Shown here: positions 16,660-25,732 of the stretch, piece by piece
How the letters are laid out: each line of letters begins with the position of its first letter
Position numbering within the stretch: position 1 is the first letter of the stretch
Source of the DNA: Maritimibacter sp. DP1N21-5
Lineage (GTDB): Bacteria; Pseudomonadota; Alphaproteobacteria; Rhodobacterales; Rhodobacteraceae
Reading direction: 5' to 3'
Assembly (NCBI RefSeq): GCF_019218295.1
Contig: NZ_JAHUZF010000004.1
Span: 124,001 to 188,000 of the forward strand
Length of the DNA: 64,000 nucleotides
Program-made: the position numbers and the translations under genes
Notes under the pieces: model-generated
What the model was told of the DNA's origin: nothing
What the model saw: the letters and a program-made list of their open reading frames with translations, nothing else
Databases searched by the model: none

Positions 16660-17604
16660 ATGAACTGGATTTCGAACTACGTCCGGCCCCGGATCAATTC
16701 GCTCTTCTCGCGCCGCGAGGTGCCGGAAAATCTGTGGATCAAGTGCCCGGAATGCGGAACGATGCTGTTTCACCGGGAGCTTTCGGACAATCTGAATGTC
16801 TGTTCATCCTGCGATCATCACATGGCGATCACGCCGCGCGAACGCTTCGCGGCACTGTTCGATGGTGGCATCTTCTCGGAAATCTCGGTGCCCGCGCCGA
16901 TCGACGATCCGCTCAAGTTCAAGGACCAGAAGCGCTATCCCGACCGGATGAAGGCCGCCCGTCATTCGACCGGCGAGCGTGAGGCGATGCTGGTGGCCGA
17001 GGGCGAAATCGGGCGCACGCCCATCGTCGCCGCCTGTCAGGACTTCAGCTTCATGGGCGGCTCCATGGGGATGTATGTGGGCAACGCGATCATCGCCGCC
17101 GCCGAACGCGCCGTGGTGATGCGCCGTCCGCTGGTGCTCTTTTCCGCTGCGGGTGGTGCCCGGATGCAGGAAGGGATCCTCTCGCTCATGCAGATGCCCC
17201 GGACGACCGTCGCGGTGGACATGGTGAAGGAGGCGGGGCTGCCCTATATCGTCGTCCTGACCCATCCGACCACCGGCGGCGTCACCGCGAGCTATGCCAT
17301 GCTGGGGGACGTGCATATCGCCGAACCCAATGCGCTTATCTGTTTCGCGGGACCGCGCGTGATCGAACAGACGATCCGCGAGAAGCTGCCCGAAGGGTTC
17401 CAGCGCGCCGAGTACCTTCTGGATCACGGCATGCTCGACCGCGTGACGCACCGCAAAAAACTGCGCGACGAGCTGATCACCATCCTGCGCATGATGATGG
17501 GGATGCCGCCCGCGGTCGCGGGTGACCTTCCCGCACCCGAGGGCGATGCCCTTCCGGCCGAGATCACCGGCCCCGACATCGTGGTGGAGCCTGCGAAAAA
17601 GTGA
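16660..17604 (+). CDS. accD: Acetyl-CoA carboxylase carboxyltransferase subunit beta
   Basis: The beta subunit of acetyl-CoA carboxylase carboxyltransferase, which with AccA moves CO2 from carboxybiotin to acetyl-CoA to start fatty acid synthesis. 314 residues, normal length. The N-terminal zinc ribbon [23 protein letters not shown] has its four cysteines at about 28, 31, 47 and 50. The crotonase-fold core shows [19 protein letters not shown] and [16 protein letters not shown]. The stop overlaps the folC start by 4 bp (GTGA), so the two are translationally coupled. accA is about 30 kb away in this window. Confidence 0.97.
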   Translation: MNWISNYVRPRINSLFSRREVPENLWIKCPECGTMLFHRELSDNLNVCSSCDHHMAITPRERFAALFDGGIFSEISVPAPIDDPLKFKDQKRYPDRMKAARHSTGEREAMLVAEGEIGRTPIVAACQDFSFMGGSMGMYVGNAIIAAAERAVVMRRPLVLFSAAGGARMQEGILSLMQMPRTTVAVDMVKEAGLPYIVVLTHPTTGGVTASYAMLGDVHIAEPNALICFAGPRVIEQTIREKLPEGFQRAEYLLDHGMLDRVTHRKKLRDELITILRMMMGMPPAVAGDLPAPEGDALPAEITGPDIVVEPAKK

Positions 17605-18872
17605 GCACGACCGGCTCTGACGTCATCCTCGACCGGATGATGTCGCTTCATCCGAAGATCATCGACCTGACGCTCGACCGGGTCTGGCGGCTGCTCGAGG
17701 CGTTGGACCATCCCGAGCGTCGTCTGCCGCCGGTGATCCATATCGCCGGGACGAACGGCAAGGGCTCGACGCTGGCCATGATCCGCGCCGGGCTGGAAGC
17801 CGATGGAAAGCGCGTCCATGCCTATACCTCGCCGCATCTCGCAAGGTTTCACGAACGGATCCGGCTCGCGGGCGACCTGATCACCGAGGCACATCTGACC
17901 GAAGTGCTCGACCGCTGTTACGAGGCCAACGGCGGCGCAAGCATCACCTATTTCGAGATCACGACCGTGGCGGCACTCCTCGCCTTTGCTGAAACGCCAG
18001 CGGATTACACGCTGCTCGAGGTGGGGCTTGGCGGGCGGCTCGATGCGACCAATGTGGTGGATCCGGTCCTGTCGGTCATCACCCCGGTCTCCATCGACCA
18101 TACGCAGTATCTTGGCGACACGCTGGCAAGGATCGCGGGCGAGAAGGCCGGGATCATCAAGCGCGGTGTGCCCGTGGTGGTCGGCCCGCAGGACGACGAG
18201 GCGCTTGAGGTGATCGAGGCGACGGCGGCGCGGCTGGGCGCCCCGGTGATCGCGCAGGGTCAGCACTGGCACGTCTGGCAGGAACGCGGGCGGCTGGTGT
18301 TTCAGGACGAAACCGGGCTTCTCGACTTGCCCCTGCCCGCCTTGATCGGCGCCCATCAGATCGACAACGCGGGTGCCGCGCTCGCGTCGCTTCGCGCGCT
18401 CCGCGTGGGCACAGAAGCCTGTGAGGCCGCGATGGTGAACGCAAGCTGGCCTGCAAGGATGCAACGCCTGCGCCAGGGGCCGCTGGTGGAGCTTGCGGGC
18501 GGGGCCGAGCTCTGGCTCGACGGCGGGCACAACCCGGCGGCGGGGCAGGCCATTGCACGCGTGCTCGAAACGCTCACGGACAAGAAGCTCTACCTGATCT
18601 GCGGGATGCTCAACACCAAGGACATCGCCGGCTTCATGAGACCGCTCATGGGGCACGCGGAACGGCTGACGGCGGTATCGATCCCCGGCGAGGCGGCCAC
18701 GCTGTCGGCCGAGGAAACGGCGGCTGCGGCCAGAACGGCGGGGCTTTCGGCGACGACGGCGCCGAGCGTCGCCGAGGCGCTGAGCGCAATCGTCACCGAG
18801 GATCCGGCGGCGCGCGTGCTCATCTGCGGGTCGCTCTACCTCGCCGGTCAGGTCCTGCGCGAGAACGGGTGA
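17601..18872 (+). CDS. folC: Folylpolyglutamate synthase / dihydrofolate synthase
   Basis: A Mur-ligase-family enzyme of 423 residues that adds glutamate to dihydropteroate and then to reduced folates. The ATP P-loop is [15 protein letters not shown] (about 48-62), followed by [17 protein letters not shown], the DATNVV block and the C-terminal [13 protein letters not shown]. The start is GTG 17601, overlapping the accD stop. The accD-folC order is common in proteobacteria. No T-rich terminator was seen immediately after the gene. Confidence 0.96.
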   Translation: MSTTGSDVILDRMMSLHPKIIDLTLDRVWRLLEALDHPERRLPPVIHIAGTNGKGSTLAMIRAGLEADGKRVHAYTSPHLARFHERIRLAGDLITEAHLTEVLDRCYEANGGASITYFEITTVAALLAFAETPADYTLLEVGLGGRLDATNVVDPVLSVITPVSIDHTQYLGDTLARIAGEKAGIIKRGVPVVVGPQDDEALEVIEATAARLGAPVIAQGQHWHVWQERGRLVFQDETGLLDLPLPALIGAHQIDNAGAALASLRALRVGTEACEAAMVNASWPARMQRLRQGPLVELAGGAELWLDGGHNPAAGQAIARVLETLTDKKLYLICGMLNTKDIAGFMRPLMGHAERLTAVSIPGEAATLSAEETAAAARTAGLSATTAPSVAEALSAIVTEDPAARVLICGSLYLAGQVLRENG

Positions 18873-18938
18873 CGCCCCTGATGGGTCCGATCCGGAAATA
18901 ATTTTCGCGCTGTCACCTCCGCCGGGTGGTCGCAAATC

Positions 18939-19027
18939 GAATCAAGCCTTTGACACGAATCGCTTTTCTTCCGATTCGGACGCGGCGGCGGCGAATCACA
19001 CTCTATGTTGACCGATTCGGGCGATTC
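18939..19027. promoter_or_regulatory. Cluster of six GANTC (CcrM) methylation sites
   Basis: GANTC occurs at 18939, 18957, 18973, 18993, 19014 and 19023 (start positions). GANTC is the target of the cell-cycle methyltransferase CcrM in alphaproteobacteria. Several sites form inverted repeats: CGAATCG (18956-18962) with CGATTCG (18972-18978), and GCGAATC (18991-18997) with GATTCGC (19023-19029). The arrangement suggests a methylation-sensitive regulatory site or a protein-binding array, not coding sequence. Confidence 0.6.
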
Positions 19028-19118
19028 GCGCACAATACCAGCTATTAACTACGCGGGATCACTGCCAATTCCGGTCCCGCACATGGACCTGTCGAGCAGG
19101 ACAGGACTGGGGGACGGG

Positions 19119-19262
19119 ATGTTGAGGTTGCTTCTGGGCACCGTGCTGGTGCTCGTGGCCACGTATAGCCAGACATTTGCGCAAGACGTTCGGAGCATGC
19201 TCGTTTCGGCAGGCTGCTTCGACGAATTCACAGGCGAATTCGTCAGCCTTCCGCGCGAATAG
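19119..19262 (+). CDS. Possible small secreted peptide (47 residues)
   Basis: A short ORF beginning MLRLLLGTVLVLVATYSQTFAQ, a plausible signal peptide, followed by about 25 residues (DVRSMLVSAGCFDEF...). A weak purine-rich stretch (GGGGACGGG) precedes the ATG. The mature part has one Cys and no recognised family. It sits just downstream of the GANTC cluster, which could carry its promoter. It may equally be a chance ORF. Confidence 0.3.
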   Translation: MLRLLLGTVLVLVATYSQTFAQDVRSMLVSAGCFDEFTGEFVSLPRE

Positions 19263-19278
19263 AAAACAACGATCCTTC

Positions 19279-19301
19279 TGTCGGGTGGCAACGCCCCGAC
19301 A
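19279..19301. terminator. Hairpin between convergent folC and zapE
   Basis: TGTCGGG (19279-19285) pairs perfectly with CCCGACA (19295-19301) over a 9-nt loop. There is no clear T-run on either side, so termination is only inferred from its place at the end of zapE and after folC. Confidence 0.35.
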
Positions 19302-19331
19302 TCTCGTCCAAGCCCAACGCAAGATCGGTGG

Positions 19332-20420
19332 TCACTGGCCCCAGTCCTTGTCCTGCATTTCCCGAAGCCGCGACGCCGTGCGCTCGAACTCGAAGGACCC
19401 TTCGCCCTCGAGGTAGAGGTATTCCGGCTCGGCCGCGGCCGAGGCGACGAGCCGGACATGCGCTTCGTAGAGGGCATCGACCAGCGTCACGAAGCGCTTC
19501 GCTTCGTTGAAGTTCGACCGCCCGAGCGCCGGGATATCCTCGAGCACGAGGACGCGCAGAGCATCGGCGACGGCAAGGTAATCGGCAGGCCCGAGCATCT
19601 TGCCGCAGAGGTCGTGAAACCGCGCGCGGCCCACGCCATTGCGGTAGGCCGGAATGACCACCTCGCGCCCCTTGACCGTGAGCACGAGGGGGGCGGCCTC
19701 TCCACCGCCGATGAGATCCTGCCAGACCGCCTCGATCTCGCGCCGGGCGTCGGCATTGGCCGGGGTGAAATAGACCTGCGCCCCGGTCAGCCGATCCTGC
19801 CGGTAGTCCCGGGGGCTGGCCAGTTCGTGGACCACGAGCTTGTCCTTGATCAGGTCAATGAAGGGCAGGAAAAGCTGGCGGTTGAGCCCGTCCTTGTAAA
19901 GGTCCGAGGGCACGCGGTTGGACGTCGTGACCACCACGACCCCGGCCGCGAAGAGCATCTGGAAGAGCCGCCCCACCACCATGGCATCCGCGATGTCAGT
20001 GATCTGCATCTCGTCCAATGCAAGCAGCCGAAGGTCGCGCGCGATCTTTGCCCCGACCGGGGCGAGCGCGTCGGATTCGCCTGCCTTGCGCGCCTGGTGC
20101 AACCCGTCCTGCACCTCCTGCATGAAGGCGTGGAAATGAACCCGGCGCTTGCCCTCGATGGGAAGGTGGTCGACGAACAGGTCCATGAGCATCGACTTGC
20201 CTCGGCCCACGCCGCCCCAGAGGTAAAGCCCCTTGGGCATATCCTCGGGCTTGTGGAAGAGCCCGGACAGGAACCCCTTCTTCTTCGACCCAGCGGCGAT
20301 CAGCCCGGCCCGTATGTCGTCGAGCAGCGGCAAGGCCGCCTCCTGCGCTGGATCGGGCGTGAGGTCGCCTTTGGCCACCTTTGCGGCATATATCTCTTGC
20401 AGCGTCTCGCTCATGGCCAT
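19332..20420 (-). CDS. zapE: Cell division protein ZapE (AFG1-type AAA ATPase)
   Basis: A 362-residue P-loop ATPase of the AFG1/LACE1 family. ZapE interacts with FtsZ and is needed for division under stress or low oxygen in E. coli. Walker A GLYLWGGVGRGKSMLMDLF (about 64-82), Walker B RLLALDEMQITD (about 131-142), and sensor VVTTSNRVPSDLYKDGLNR are intact. The family motif HFHAFMQEVQ is also present. Cytosolic. It ends next to the convergent hairpin region after folC. Confidence 0.93.
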   Translation of the reverse strand: MAMSETLQEIYAAKVAKGDLTPDPAQEAALPLLDDIRAGLIAAGSKKKGFLSGLFHKPEDMPKGLYLWGGVGRGKSMLMDLFVDHLPIEGKRRVHFHAFMQEVQDGLHQARKAGESDALAPVGAKIARDLRLLALDEMQITDIADAMVVGRLFQMLFAAGVVVVTTSNRVPSDLYKDGLNRQLFLPFIDLIKDKLVVHELASPRDYRQDRLTGAQVYFTPANADARREIEAVWQDLIGGGEAAPLVLTVKGREVVIPAYRNGVGRARFHDLCGKMLGPADYLAVADALRVLVLEDIPALGRSNFNEAKRFVTLVDALYEAHVRLVASAAAEPEYLYLEGEGSFEFERTASRLREMQDKDWGQ

Positions 20421-20528
20421 CCTCTACCGCGCTGGTTCGCATAGGGAAAGCTGATTGGTCACATCATCATTTGTCGTTTGACGCCGCCGGCAATTGCGAC
20501 AATCTGGCGCGGCAACTGGAGGCTCCCC

Positions 20529-21776
20529 ATGGACACAGCGCGCGGCCAGCAAAGCCTGATCACCCCCGTTCTCGTCGCGGGGTGCATCGTCATCATCGTG
20601 AGCTTCGCGATCCGCGCCAGTTTCGGCGTATTCCAGATCCCCATCGCCGAGGACTTCGGCTGGGCGCGGGCGGATTTCTCGCTCGCCATCGCGATCCAGA
20701 ACCTTGCCTGGGGCATTGGCCAGCCGATCTTCGGCGCGATCGCCGAAAAGATCGGGGATCGAAAGGCCATCGTCATCGGCTCGCTCATGTATGCCGCCGG
20801 GCTGCTCTTGTCGTCCTTCGCGACCACGCCGCTCGCGCACCAGATGCTCGAGTTCATTGTCGGCTTCGGTATTGCGGGCACCGGCTTCGGGGTCATCCTC
20901 GCCGTCGTCGGGCGGGCCTCCTCGGACAAGAACCGCTCGATGTCGCTGGCCATCGCGACGGCGGCGGGCAGTGCCGGGCAGGTCTTTGGCGCGCCGCTTG
21001 CCGAATGGATGTTGTCCTTCATGTCGTGGCAGAGCGTCTTCATCGTCTTCGCAGTGGCGATCATCGCGGTGCTGGCGGCGCTCCCCATGATGCGCGCGCC
21101 CACCGTGTCCCGGATGGAGCTCGAGGAAAGCATGGGCACGGTGCTCAAGCGCGCGTTCCGCGATCCGTCCTATACGCTCATCTTTCTCGGCTTTTTCTCC
21201 TGCGGCTACCAGCTCGCCTTCATCACCGCGCATTTCCCCGCTTTCGTGACCGAGATGTGCGGTGCCATCGACCCCTCCGGAACGCTGGCTTCGATCGGCG
21301 TTTCGACCACCTCGGCACTGGGCGCGGTCGCAATTTCACTGATCGGGGCGGCGAACATCGCCGGAACGCTCTTTGCCGGCTGGATGGGGAACCGCTTCTC
21401 GAAGAAATACCTCCTCGCCGCGATCTATACGGGTCGGACCATTGCCGCGGCCGTCTTCATCCTGATGCCGATCACGCCCACCAGCGTCATCGTCTTCTCA
21501 ATCGTCATGGGGAGTCTCTGGCTCGCCACCGTGCCGCTCACCTCCGGGCTCGTAGCGCATCTCTATGGGTTGCGCTACATGGGCACGCTCTATGGAATCG
21601 TCTTCTTCTCGCACCAGCTGGGCAGCTTCCTTGGCGTCTGGCTGGGCGGACGGATGTATGACCTGACGGGGGACTACACCTTTGTCTGGTGGATCGGCGT
21701 GGGGGTGGGGGCCTTCTCGGCCATCGTCCACCTGCCCATCCGGGAACGGCGCTCGCCGGTGATGGTTCCGGCCTAG
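20529..21776 (+). CDS. MFS permease
   Basis: A 415-residue major facilitator with 12 predicted helices and the loop 2-3 motif GAIAEKIGDRKAIVIG (GxxxDrxGxR type). The N-terminus MDTARGQQSLITPVLVAGCIVIIVSFAIRASFG resembles the monocarboxylate/oxalate-formate type branch of MFS. ATG 20529 has GGAGG upstream. It ends with a 4-bp overlap against the convergent Lrp gene. The substrate is unknown; an organic anion is the best guess from family resemblance. Confidence 0.85.
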   Translation: MDTARGQQSLITPVLVAGCIVIIVSFAIRASFGVFQIPIAEDFGWARADFSLAIAIQNLAWGIGQPIFGAIAEKIGDRKAIVIGSLMYAAGLLLSSFATTPLAHQMLEFIVGFGIAGTGFGVILAVVGRASSDKNRSMSLAIATAAGSAGQVFGAPLAEWMLSFMSWQSVFIVFAVAIIAVLAALPMMRAPTVSRMELEESMGTVLKRAFRDPSYTLIFLGFFSCGYQLAFITAHFPAFVTEMCGAIDPSGTLASIGVSTTSALGAVAISLIGAANIAGTLFAGWMGNRFSKKYLLAAIYTGRTIAAAVFILMPITPTSVIVFSIVMGSLWLATVPLTSGLVAHLYGLRYMGTLYGIVFFSHQLGSFLGVWLGGRMYDLTGDYTFVWWIGVGVGAFSAIVHLPIRERRSPVMVPA

Positions 21777-22252
21777 GTCGGAAGCGCCGTGGTCTTGAAG
21801 ACCGTGCGCAGCGCAAAGCTCGACTGCATGCCCAGAACGCCGGGCAGCCGGGCGAGCTTCTGTCGGTGGACCCGGGCGAAGTCGTCGGTGTCGCGCGCCA
21901 CGACCTTCAGGATGTAATCCGCCGAGCCGGCCATCAGGTGGCACTCGAGCACCTCCGGAACCAGGGCCACCTCGCGTTCGAAGGCCTCCAGCAGTTCGTC
22001 GGCCTGACCGGAGAGCTTGATCTCGACGAAGACCATCGTGGGATAACCGATCCTCCGCGGGTTCAGGAGCGCGACATAATCCCGGATATAGCCGTCCTTC
22101 TCGAGCCGCTGCACCCGTCGGTGACATGCCGAGGCGGACAGATGAACCTTTTCCGACAGTTCGGCATTCGACATGCGCCCGGTGCGCTGAAGCGCGGCAA
22201 GGATGCGGCGGTCGATATCGTCCAGCGCCTCGTCAACGGTAGAATTTTGCAT
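21773..22252 (-). CDS. Lrp/AsnC-family transcriptional regulator of alanine dehydrogenase
   Basis: A 159-residue regulator with an N-terminal winged HTH (LDDIDRRILAALQRTGRMSNAELSEKVHLSASACHRRVQRLEKDGYI, about 9-55) and a C-terminal RAM ligand-binding domain containing LMAGSADYILKVVARDTDDF. It diverges from ald across 109 bp, the usual arrangement for an AldR-type activator of alanine catabolism that senses alanine. DNA binding to that intergenic region is inferred, not shown. Confidence 0.9.
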   Translation of the reverse strand: MQNSTVDEALDDIDRRILAALQRTGRMSNAELSEKVHLSASACHRRVQRLEKDGYIRDYVALLNPRRIGYPTMVFVEIKLSGQADELLEAFEREVALVPEVLECHLMAGSADYILKVVARDTDDFARVHRQKLARLPGVLGMQSSFALRTVFKTTALPT

Positions 22253-22361
22253 GAAGACCTTTCCTTGTGCGCGTTCCTTCGATCATTTCGTCTCACGGAA
22301 CGATGAAATTCAACCCGTTTGCGTGGGTTTCGCGGGAAGATGGGGCAAAGAGGAGGACCAA
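22253..22361. promoter_or_regulatory. Divergent lrp/ald control region
   Basis: A 109-bp region with an imperfect dyad around ATTTCGT (22285-22291) and ACGATGAAAT (22300-22309), a plausible Lrp-type operator, and a GAGGAGG ribosome binding site for ald at about 22350-22356. No strong sigma-70 boxes stand out by eye. Confidence 0.35.
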
Positions 22362-23480
22362 ATGCTCATCGGATGCCCGAAAGAAATCAAGCCGCAGGAA
22401 TACCGCGTCGGCGTGACCCCCGCTGCCGCCGGCGAGGCCGTTTCGCATGGCCACGAGGTGATCATCGAAACGCAGGCGGGGCAGGGCTCGGGCTTCACGG
22501 ACGAGGATTACCGCGCGGTCGGTGCGACCATCGTGAGCACCGCCGAAGAGGTCTTCGCCCGCGCCGACATGGTCGTGAAGGTGAAAGAACCGCAGGCGGT
22601 GGAGCGCAGGCAACTGCGCGAAGGGCAGCTTCTGTTCACCTATCTCCATCTCGCGCCCGATCCGGATCAGACCCGCGACCTTCTGGACAGCGGCGTGACG
22701 GCCATCGCCTATGAAACCGTGCTTGACCGGGATGGCCGCCTTCCCCTGCTCGCGCCGATGTCCGAAGTCGCGGGCAAGCTCGCGCCCCAGGTGGGTGCCT
22801 GGACGCTGCAAAAGGCCAACGGCGGACGCGGGGTTCTGCTGGGCGGTGTGCCCGGGGTGACACCGGGCCGGGTCGTCGTGCTTGGCGGCGGCGTCGTCGG
22901 CACCCAGGCCGCCCGCGTGGCCGCAGGCATGGGCGCGCAGGTCACCGTCTTCGACATGTCGCTGCAGCGCCTGCGTCAGCTCGACGACATGTTCCGGGGA
23001 GAGTTCTCGACCGCCTTTTCTTCGAAAGCGCGACTGGCAGAGGCGCTCTCCAGCGCCGACATGGTGATCGGTGCCGTGCTCATACCCGGAGCCGCGGCAC
23101 CCAAGCTGGTCACGCGCGCCGACCTTGGCCGCATGAAACCGGGGGCCGTGCTCGTCGACGTTGCCATCGACCAGGGCGGGTGCTTCGAAACCTCGCGGCC
23201 CACCACACACCAGGACCCGATCTACGAGGTCGACGGCATCATGCACTATTGCGTCGCCAACATGCCGGGCGCCGTCGCCCGAACCTCGACCCTCGCGCTC
23301 GGCAACGCCACGCTCCCCTACATGCTGCGTCTCGCCGACCTCGGCTGGCGCGAGGCTTGTCTCGCCGACGAGGGCCTTGCCGCCGGGCTCAACACCCACG
23401 CCGGCCAGCTCACCAACTACGCCGTCGGTCGGGCGTTGGAGATCGACGTGATTTCGCCGCAGGTTGCGTTGAAATCATGA
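22362..23480 (+). CDS. ald: Alanine dehydrogenase
   Basis: NAD-dependent L-alanine dehydrogenase of 372 residues that converts alanine to pyruvate and ammonia. It starts [23 protein letters not shown] (typical substrate-site Arg and Lys), then VKVKEPQ (catalytic Lys at about 75), FTYLHLAPD (catalytic His at about 96), and the NAD Rossmann motif [28 protein letters not shown] (about 170-197). The longer upstream frame overlaps lrp and is not family sequence. The gene is paired with a divergent Lrp regulator. Confidence 0.96.
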   Translation: MLIGCPKEIKPQEYRVGVTPAAAGEAVSHGHEVIIETQAGQGSGFTDEDYRAVGATIVSTAEEVFARADMVVKVKEPQAVERRQLREGQLLFTYLHLAPDPDQTRDLLDSGVTAIAYETVLDRDGRLPLLAPMSEVAGKLAPQVGAWTLQKANGGRGVLLGGVPGVTPGRVVVLGGGVVGTQAARVAAGMGAQVTVFDMSLQRLRQLDDMFRGEFSTAFSSKARLAEALSSADMVIGAVLIPGAAAPKLVTRADLGRMKPGAVLVDVAIDQGGCFETSRPTTHQDPIYEVDGIMHYCVANMPGAVARTSTLALGNATLPYMLRLADLGWREACLADEGLAAGLNTHAGQLTNYAVGRALEIDVISPQVALKS

Positions 23481-23503
23481 CGAGACATTGTCGGGGAGAG
23501 TGA

Positions 23504-23580
23504 TGGTAGCGTGGGGCGGACTTGAACCGCCGACCCCAGCATTATGAGTGCTGTGCTCTAACCAGCTGAGCTACCACGCC
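23504..23580 (-). tRNA. tRNA-Met (CAT anticodon, elongator type)
   Basis: A 77-nt cloverleaf on the minus strand including an encoded CCA. Acceptor GGCGTGG pairs with CCACGCT (G-U at position 1-72); the D arm is GCTC-AGCTGGTTA-GAGC; the anticodon loop CTCATAA is closed by CAGCA/TGCTG; the T arm is GGCGG-TTCAAGT-CCGCC. The CAT anticodon and GGCG acceptor fit elongator tRNA-Met. A tRNA-Ile2 with modified CAT is possible but usually begins GGGCC. Confidence 0.93.
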
Positions 23581-23653
23581 ATCACAGGGGGGGCAGATAC
23601 CGCCACCTGCGGGGCCTGTCAACACGCATTCGGCAGGAAACGCGCGGTGGTCG

Positions 23654-24118
23654 TCACTGCCTCAGATATTTCGACGAACACCAACCGACGGTGCCGCTCT
23701 GATGCCGCACGCGGACCCATTCTCCGGCGCGTTCGAGGATGCGGACTTCCTCGCCGTTGTACATCGGTCCGATGATGGAATAGCGGGTGCCGGGGCCCGT
23801 GCGCAGGTTGAGGAAACCGTCCCCCGGCGAATAGACGTAGTAATAGGGCGACACCGCCAGCGCGGCGAGGTAGCGGGCGGAACACCAGCCGACCGTGCCG
23901 CTGTCATGGCGCACGCGCACCCAGCTTCCGGCGCTTTCAAGGATGGTGACGCGGCTTCCGTGGCCCATGCGCCCGATGATGTCGAATTGTTCGCCCGGCC
24001 CGGTGCGCAGGTTCAGAAAGCCGTCTCGCGGCGAGTTGACGGCGTGAGTCTGTGCCGTGGCGGGTCCGGCCAGGGTAATGGCAGCGAGGCCTGTGGCGAT
24101 GAAAATCCTGCGGTCCAA
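23654..24118 (-). CDS. Exported protein with two bacterial SH3 domains
   Basis: A periplasmic protein with a signal peptide (DRRIFIATGLAAITLAGPATAQ) and two tandem SH3_3 repeats of about 60 residues, each with DGFLNLRTGPG...IIG.M..G..V.ILE.AG.WVRVRH.SGTVGWCS.+YL. Such domains bind peptidoglycan or metal-rich ligands at the cell envelope. TTG at 24118 was chosen as the start because it follows GGAGGGGAGG and gives a clean signal peptide; an ATG at 24157 would add a non-family leader. It is flanked by tRNA-Met and mscS. Confidence 0.8.
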   Translation of the reverse strand: MDRRIFIATGLAAITLAGPATAQTHAVNSPRDGFLNLRTGPGEQFDIIGRMGHGSRVTILESAGSWVRVRHDSGTVGWCSARYLAALAVSPYYYVYSPGDGFLNLRTGPGTRYSIIGPMYNGEEVRILERAGEWVRVRHQSGTVGWCSSKYLRQ

Positions 24119-24172
24119 TGCGACCTCCCCTCCTGCTGAATGAGGGAAGGATAGCATGGAATCGGGCGCGCG

Positions 24173-25048
24173 CTACTCTGCCGCGCGCTGGGTCTGCGCC
24201 ACGGCGAGCGAGGTGCCGGGATCGGACTGGACCCAGGACACCTGTTGCGGGAAGGGGATCGACAGGCCGGCGGCGTCGAAGCGTTCCTTGACCGCCTTGG
24301 TCATGGCGAACTTCAGGTCCCAGTAGTCGGCGGCGGCGGCCCAGATGCGCATGGTCAGATCGACGGAGGAATCGCCAAGGTTGGTCACGCGCACCCAGGG
24401 CTCCGGGTCGTCCATGACGCGGGCATCGGCCTTTGCCATCTCGAGCATGACCTCCATGGCGCGGTCCATGTCGTCGGAATAATCAATGCCCACGGTCAGG
24501 TCGACGCGGCGGGTGTCATGGGCCGAGTAGTTCGTGATGATCGCGCCCCATGCCTTGCCGTTGGGGACAATGATCTGGATGTTGTCCGGCGTCGCAAGCT
24601 CGGTGAAGAAAAGGTTGATCTCCTTCACGGTGCCCGATGTGCTGTCGATCGAGATGTACTGGCCGTTGCGATAGGGCCGGAAGAGGATGATCATGAAACC
24701 CGCCGCGAGGTCGCCCAGCGTGCCCTGAAGCGCGAGGCCGATGGCCAGCGTTGCGGCGCCGAGCATGGCGACGAGCGAGGTGACTTCGACCCCGAAGACA
24801 TTGAGGACCGTGATCCCCACGATGCCGAGCAGCACCCAGCGCACCATCGAGGCGATGAAGTTCCCGACGGTCGGGTCGATGCGTTTGGCGTTGTCGACGC
24901 GTTTCTTGACCATGCGGCTGATGGCGGCGGCGATGATCCAGCCGACGATGAGGATGAGAAGCGCCTTCACGCCGTCGAGCAGATAGGGGATCAGCTCTCC
25001 GAAGCGGTCGAGCCATGTGGCAACTTGCTGTTGGATTTGCTCTTCCAT
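24173..25048 (-). CDS. mscS: Small-conductance mechanosensitive channel MscS
   Basis: A 291-residue inner-membrane channel that opens on hypo-osmotic shock to release solutes. Three N-terminal helices include the pore-lining TM3 segment VAMLGAATLAIGLALQGTLGDLAAGFMII (about 94-122), with the Ala/Gly packing typical of MscS, followed by the cytoplasmic beta domain (DSTSGTVKEINLFFTEL, PNGKAWGAIITNYSA). It is next to mscL, with a strong terminator between them. Together with ggpS these genes suggest an osmotic-adaptation theme. Confidence 0.93.
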   Translation of the reverse strand: MEEQIQQQVATWLDRFGELIPYLLDGVKALLILIVGWIIAAAISRMVKKRVDNAKRIDPTVGNFIASMVRWVLLGIVGITVLNVFGVEVTSLVAMLGAATLAIGLALQGTLGDLAAGFMIILFRPYRNGQYISIDSTSGTVKEINLFFTELATPDNIQIIVPNGKAWGAIITNYSAHDTRRVDLTVGIDYSDDMDRAMEVMLEMAKADARVMDDPEPWVRVTNLGDSSVDLTMRIWAAAADYWDLKFAMTKAVKERFDAAGLSIPFPQQVSWVQSDPGTSLAVAQTQRAAE

Positions 25049-25089
25049 TATGTCCGGGTCCTTTGGTCTTGCGGTTCTTCGGCAAACGA

Positions 25090-25115
25090 AAAGGGCCCGC
25101 CGGGGCGGGCCCTTT
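25090..25115 (-). terminator. Intrinsic terminator of mscL
   Basis: A perfect 11-bp stem, AAAGGGCCCGC with GCGGGCCCTTT, around a 4-nt loop (25101-25104). On the minus strand it is followed by a T-rich stretch (TTTTCGTTT). It lies just downstream of mscL and upstream of mscS, so it separates the two genes. Confidence 0.85.
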
Positions 25116-25134
25116 GCAGTGAGTCAGTGGTCCG

Positions 25135-25569
25135 TCAGCGCGCCTTGAGCGCGTCGCGGATTTCCGTGAGTAGTGCCACTTCCGGCGGCGGCGGCGGAGC
25201 TTCCTTGGGGGTTTCGACCTTGGGTCCTTCGGCGGCCGCCTTGATCTTGTTGACCATGCGCACGAGCATGAAGACCACGAAGGCGATGATCAGGAAATTG
25301 ATCAGGGCCATGATGAAGCTGCCATAGGCAAAGATCGACGCGCCGGATTCCCGCGCCGCTTCGAGCGATGCGCCCTCGGGGACATCGCCGGAGAGCACGG
25401 CATAGTTGTTGGTGAAGTCGATGCCGCCGGTGAAGAGCCCGATGATCGGGTTGATCAGGTCCGCGACAAGCGACGTGACGATGGCGGTAAAGGCCGCGCC
25501 AACGATAATACCGACGGCCATGTCCATGACATTGCCGCGCGCAATGAAGTCTCTGAATTCCTTGAGCAT
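25135..25569 (-). CDS. mscL: Large-conductance mechanosensitive channel MscL
   Basis: A 144-residue homopentameric membrane channel, the last-resort valve on severe hypo-osmotic shock. It starts [35 protein letters not shown] (N-terminal helix and pore helix TM1 with the GxxGxxxG-type motif), TM2 is [27 protein letters not shown], and the C-terminus is a Pro-rich linker plus a helical bundle ([12 protein letters not shown]). ATG 25569 gives the canonical N-terminus; the longer frame is not used. Confidence 0.96.
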   Translation of the reverse strand: MLKEFRDFIARGNVMDMAVGIIVGAAFTAIVTSLVADLINPIIGLFTGGIDFTNNYAVLSGDVPEGASLEAARESGASIFAYGSFIMALINFLIIAFVVFMLVRMVNKIKAAAEGPKVETPKEAPPPPPEVALLTEIRDALKAR

Positions 25570-25666
25570 TTCGCCCCTCACTGTCCAAAAGCGCCGTTGC
25601 ATCGGCTGTCGCGAATGCTAGCACAATTCGAACATCTGGCAAAGGATCGTTTCCCCACGCGCCAAA

Positions 25667-25694
25667 GGCGGCCGGGAGAGGGCTCCCGACCGCC
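25667..25694 (-). terminator. Intrinsic terminator of the PLDc_N gene
   Basis: GGCGGCCGGGAG (25667-25678) pairs with CTCCCGACCGCC (25683-25694) with one G-T pair and a 4-nt loop. On the minus strand it is followed by TTTGG. It lies between the PLDc_N gene and mscL. Confidence 0.7.
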
Positions 25695-25732
25695 TCATGT
25701 CGTGTCTTGAAGGACCCTGGCCTCAAGAAGCC

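Larger units (their letters stand above)
18873..19331. other. 459-bp region between convergent folC and zapE
   Basis: No large gene. It is AT-richer than its surroundings and contains a dense cluster of GANTC sites (18939-19027), a possible small secreted-peptide ORF (19119-19262) and a perfect 7-bp hairpin, TGTCGGG/CCCGACA (19279-19301), that may end transcription from one or both sides. A TTGACA at 18950-18955 could be a -35 box, but the sequence 17 bp downstream (GATTCG) is a poor -10. Confidence 0.5.

Noticed and set aside
18950..18978. TTGACA as a -35 box for a transcript through the GANTC cluster
   Set aside because: The -10 position reads GATTCG, a poor match, so no promoter was called.
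23504..23580. tRNA-Ile2 (lysidine CAT)
   Set aside because: The acceptor stem starts GGCG, as in tRNA-Met, not the GGGCC typical of tRNA-Ile2; modification cannot be read from DNA.
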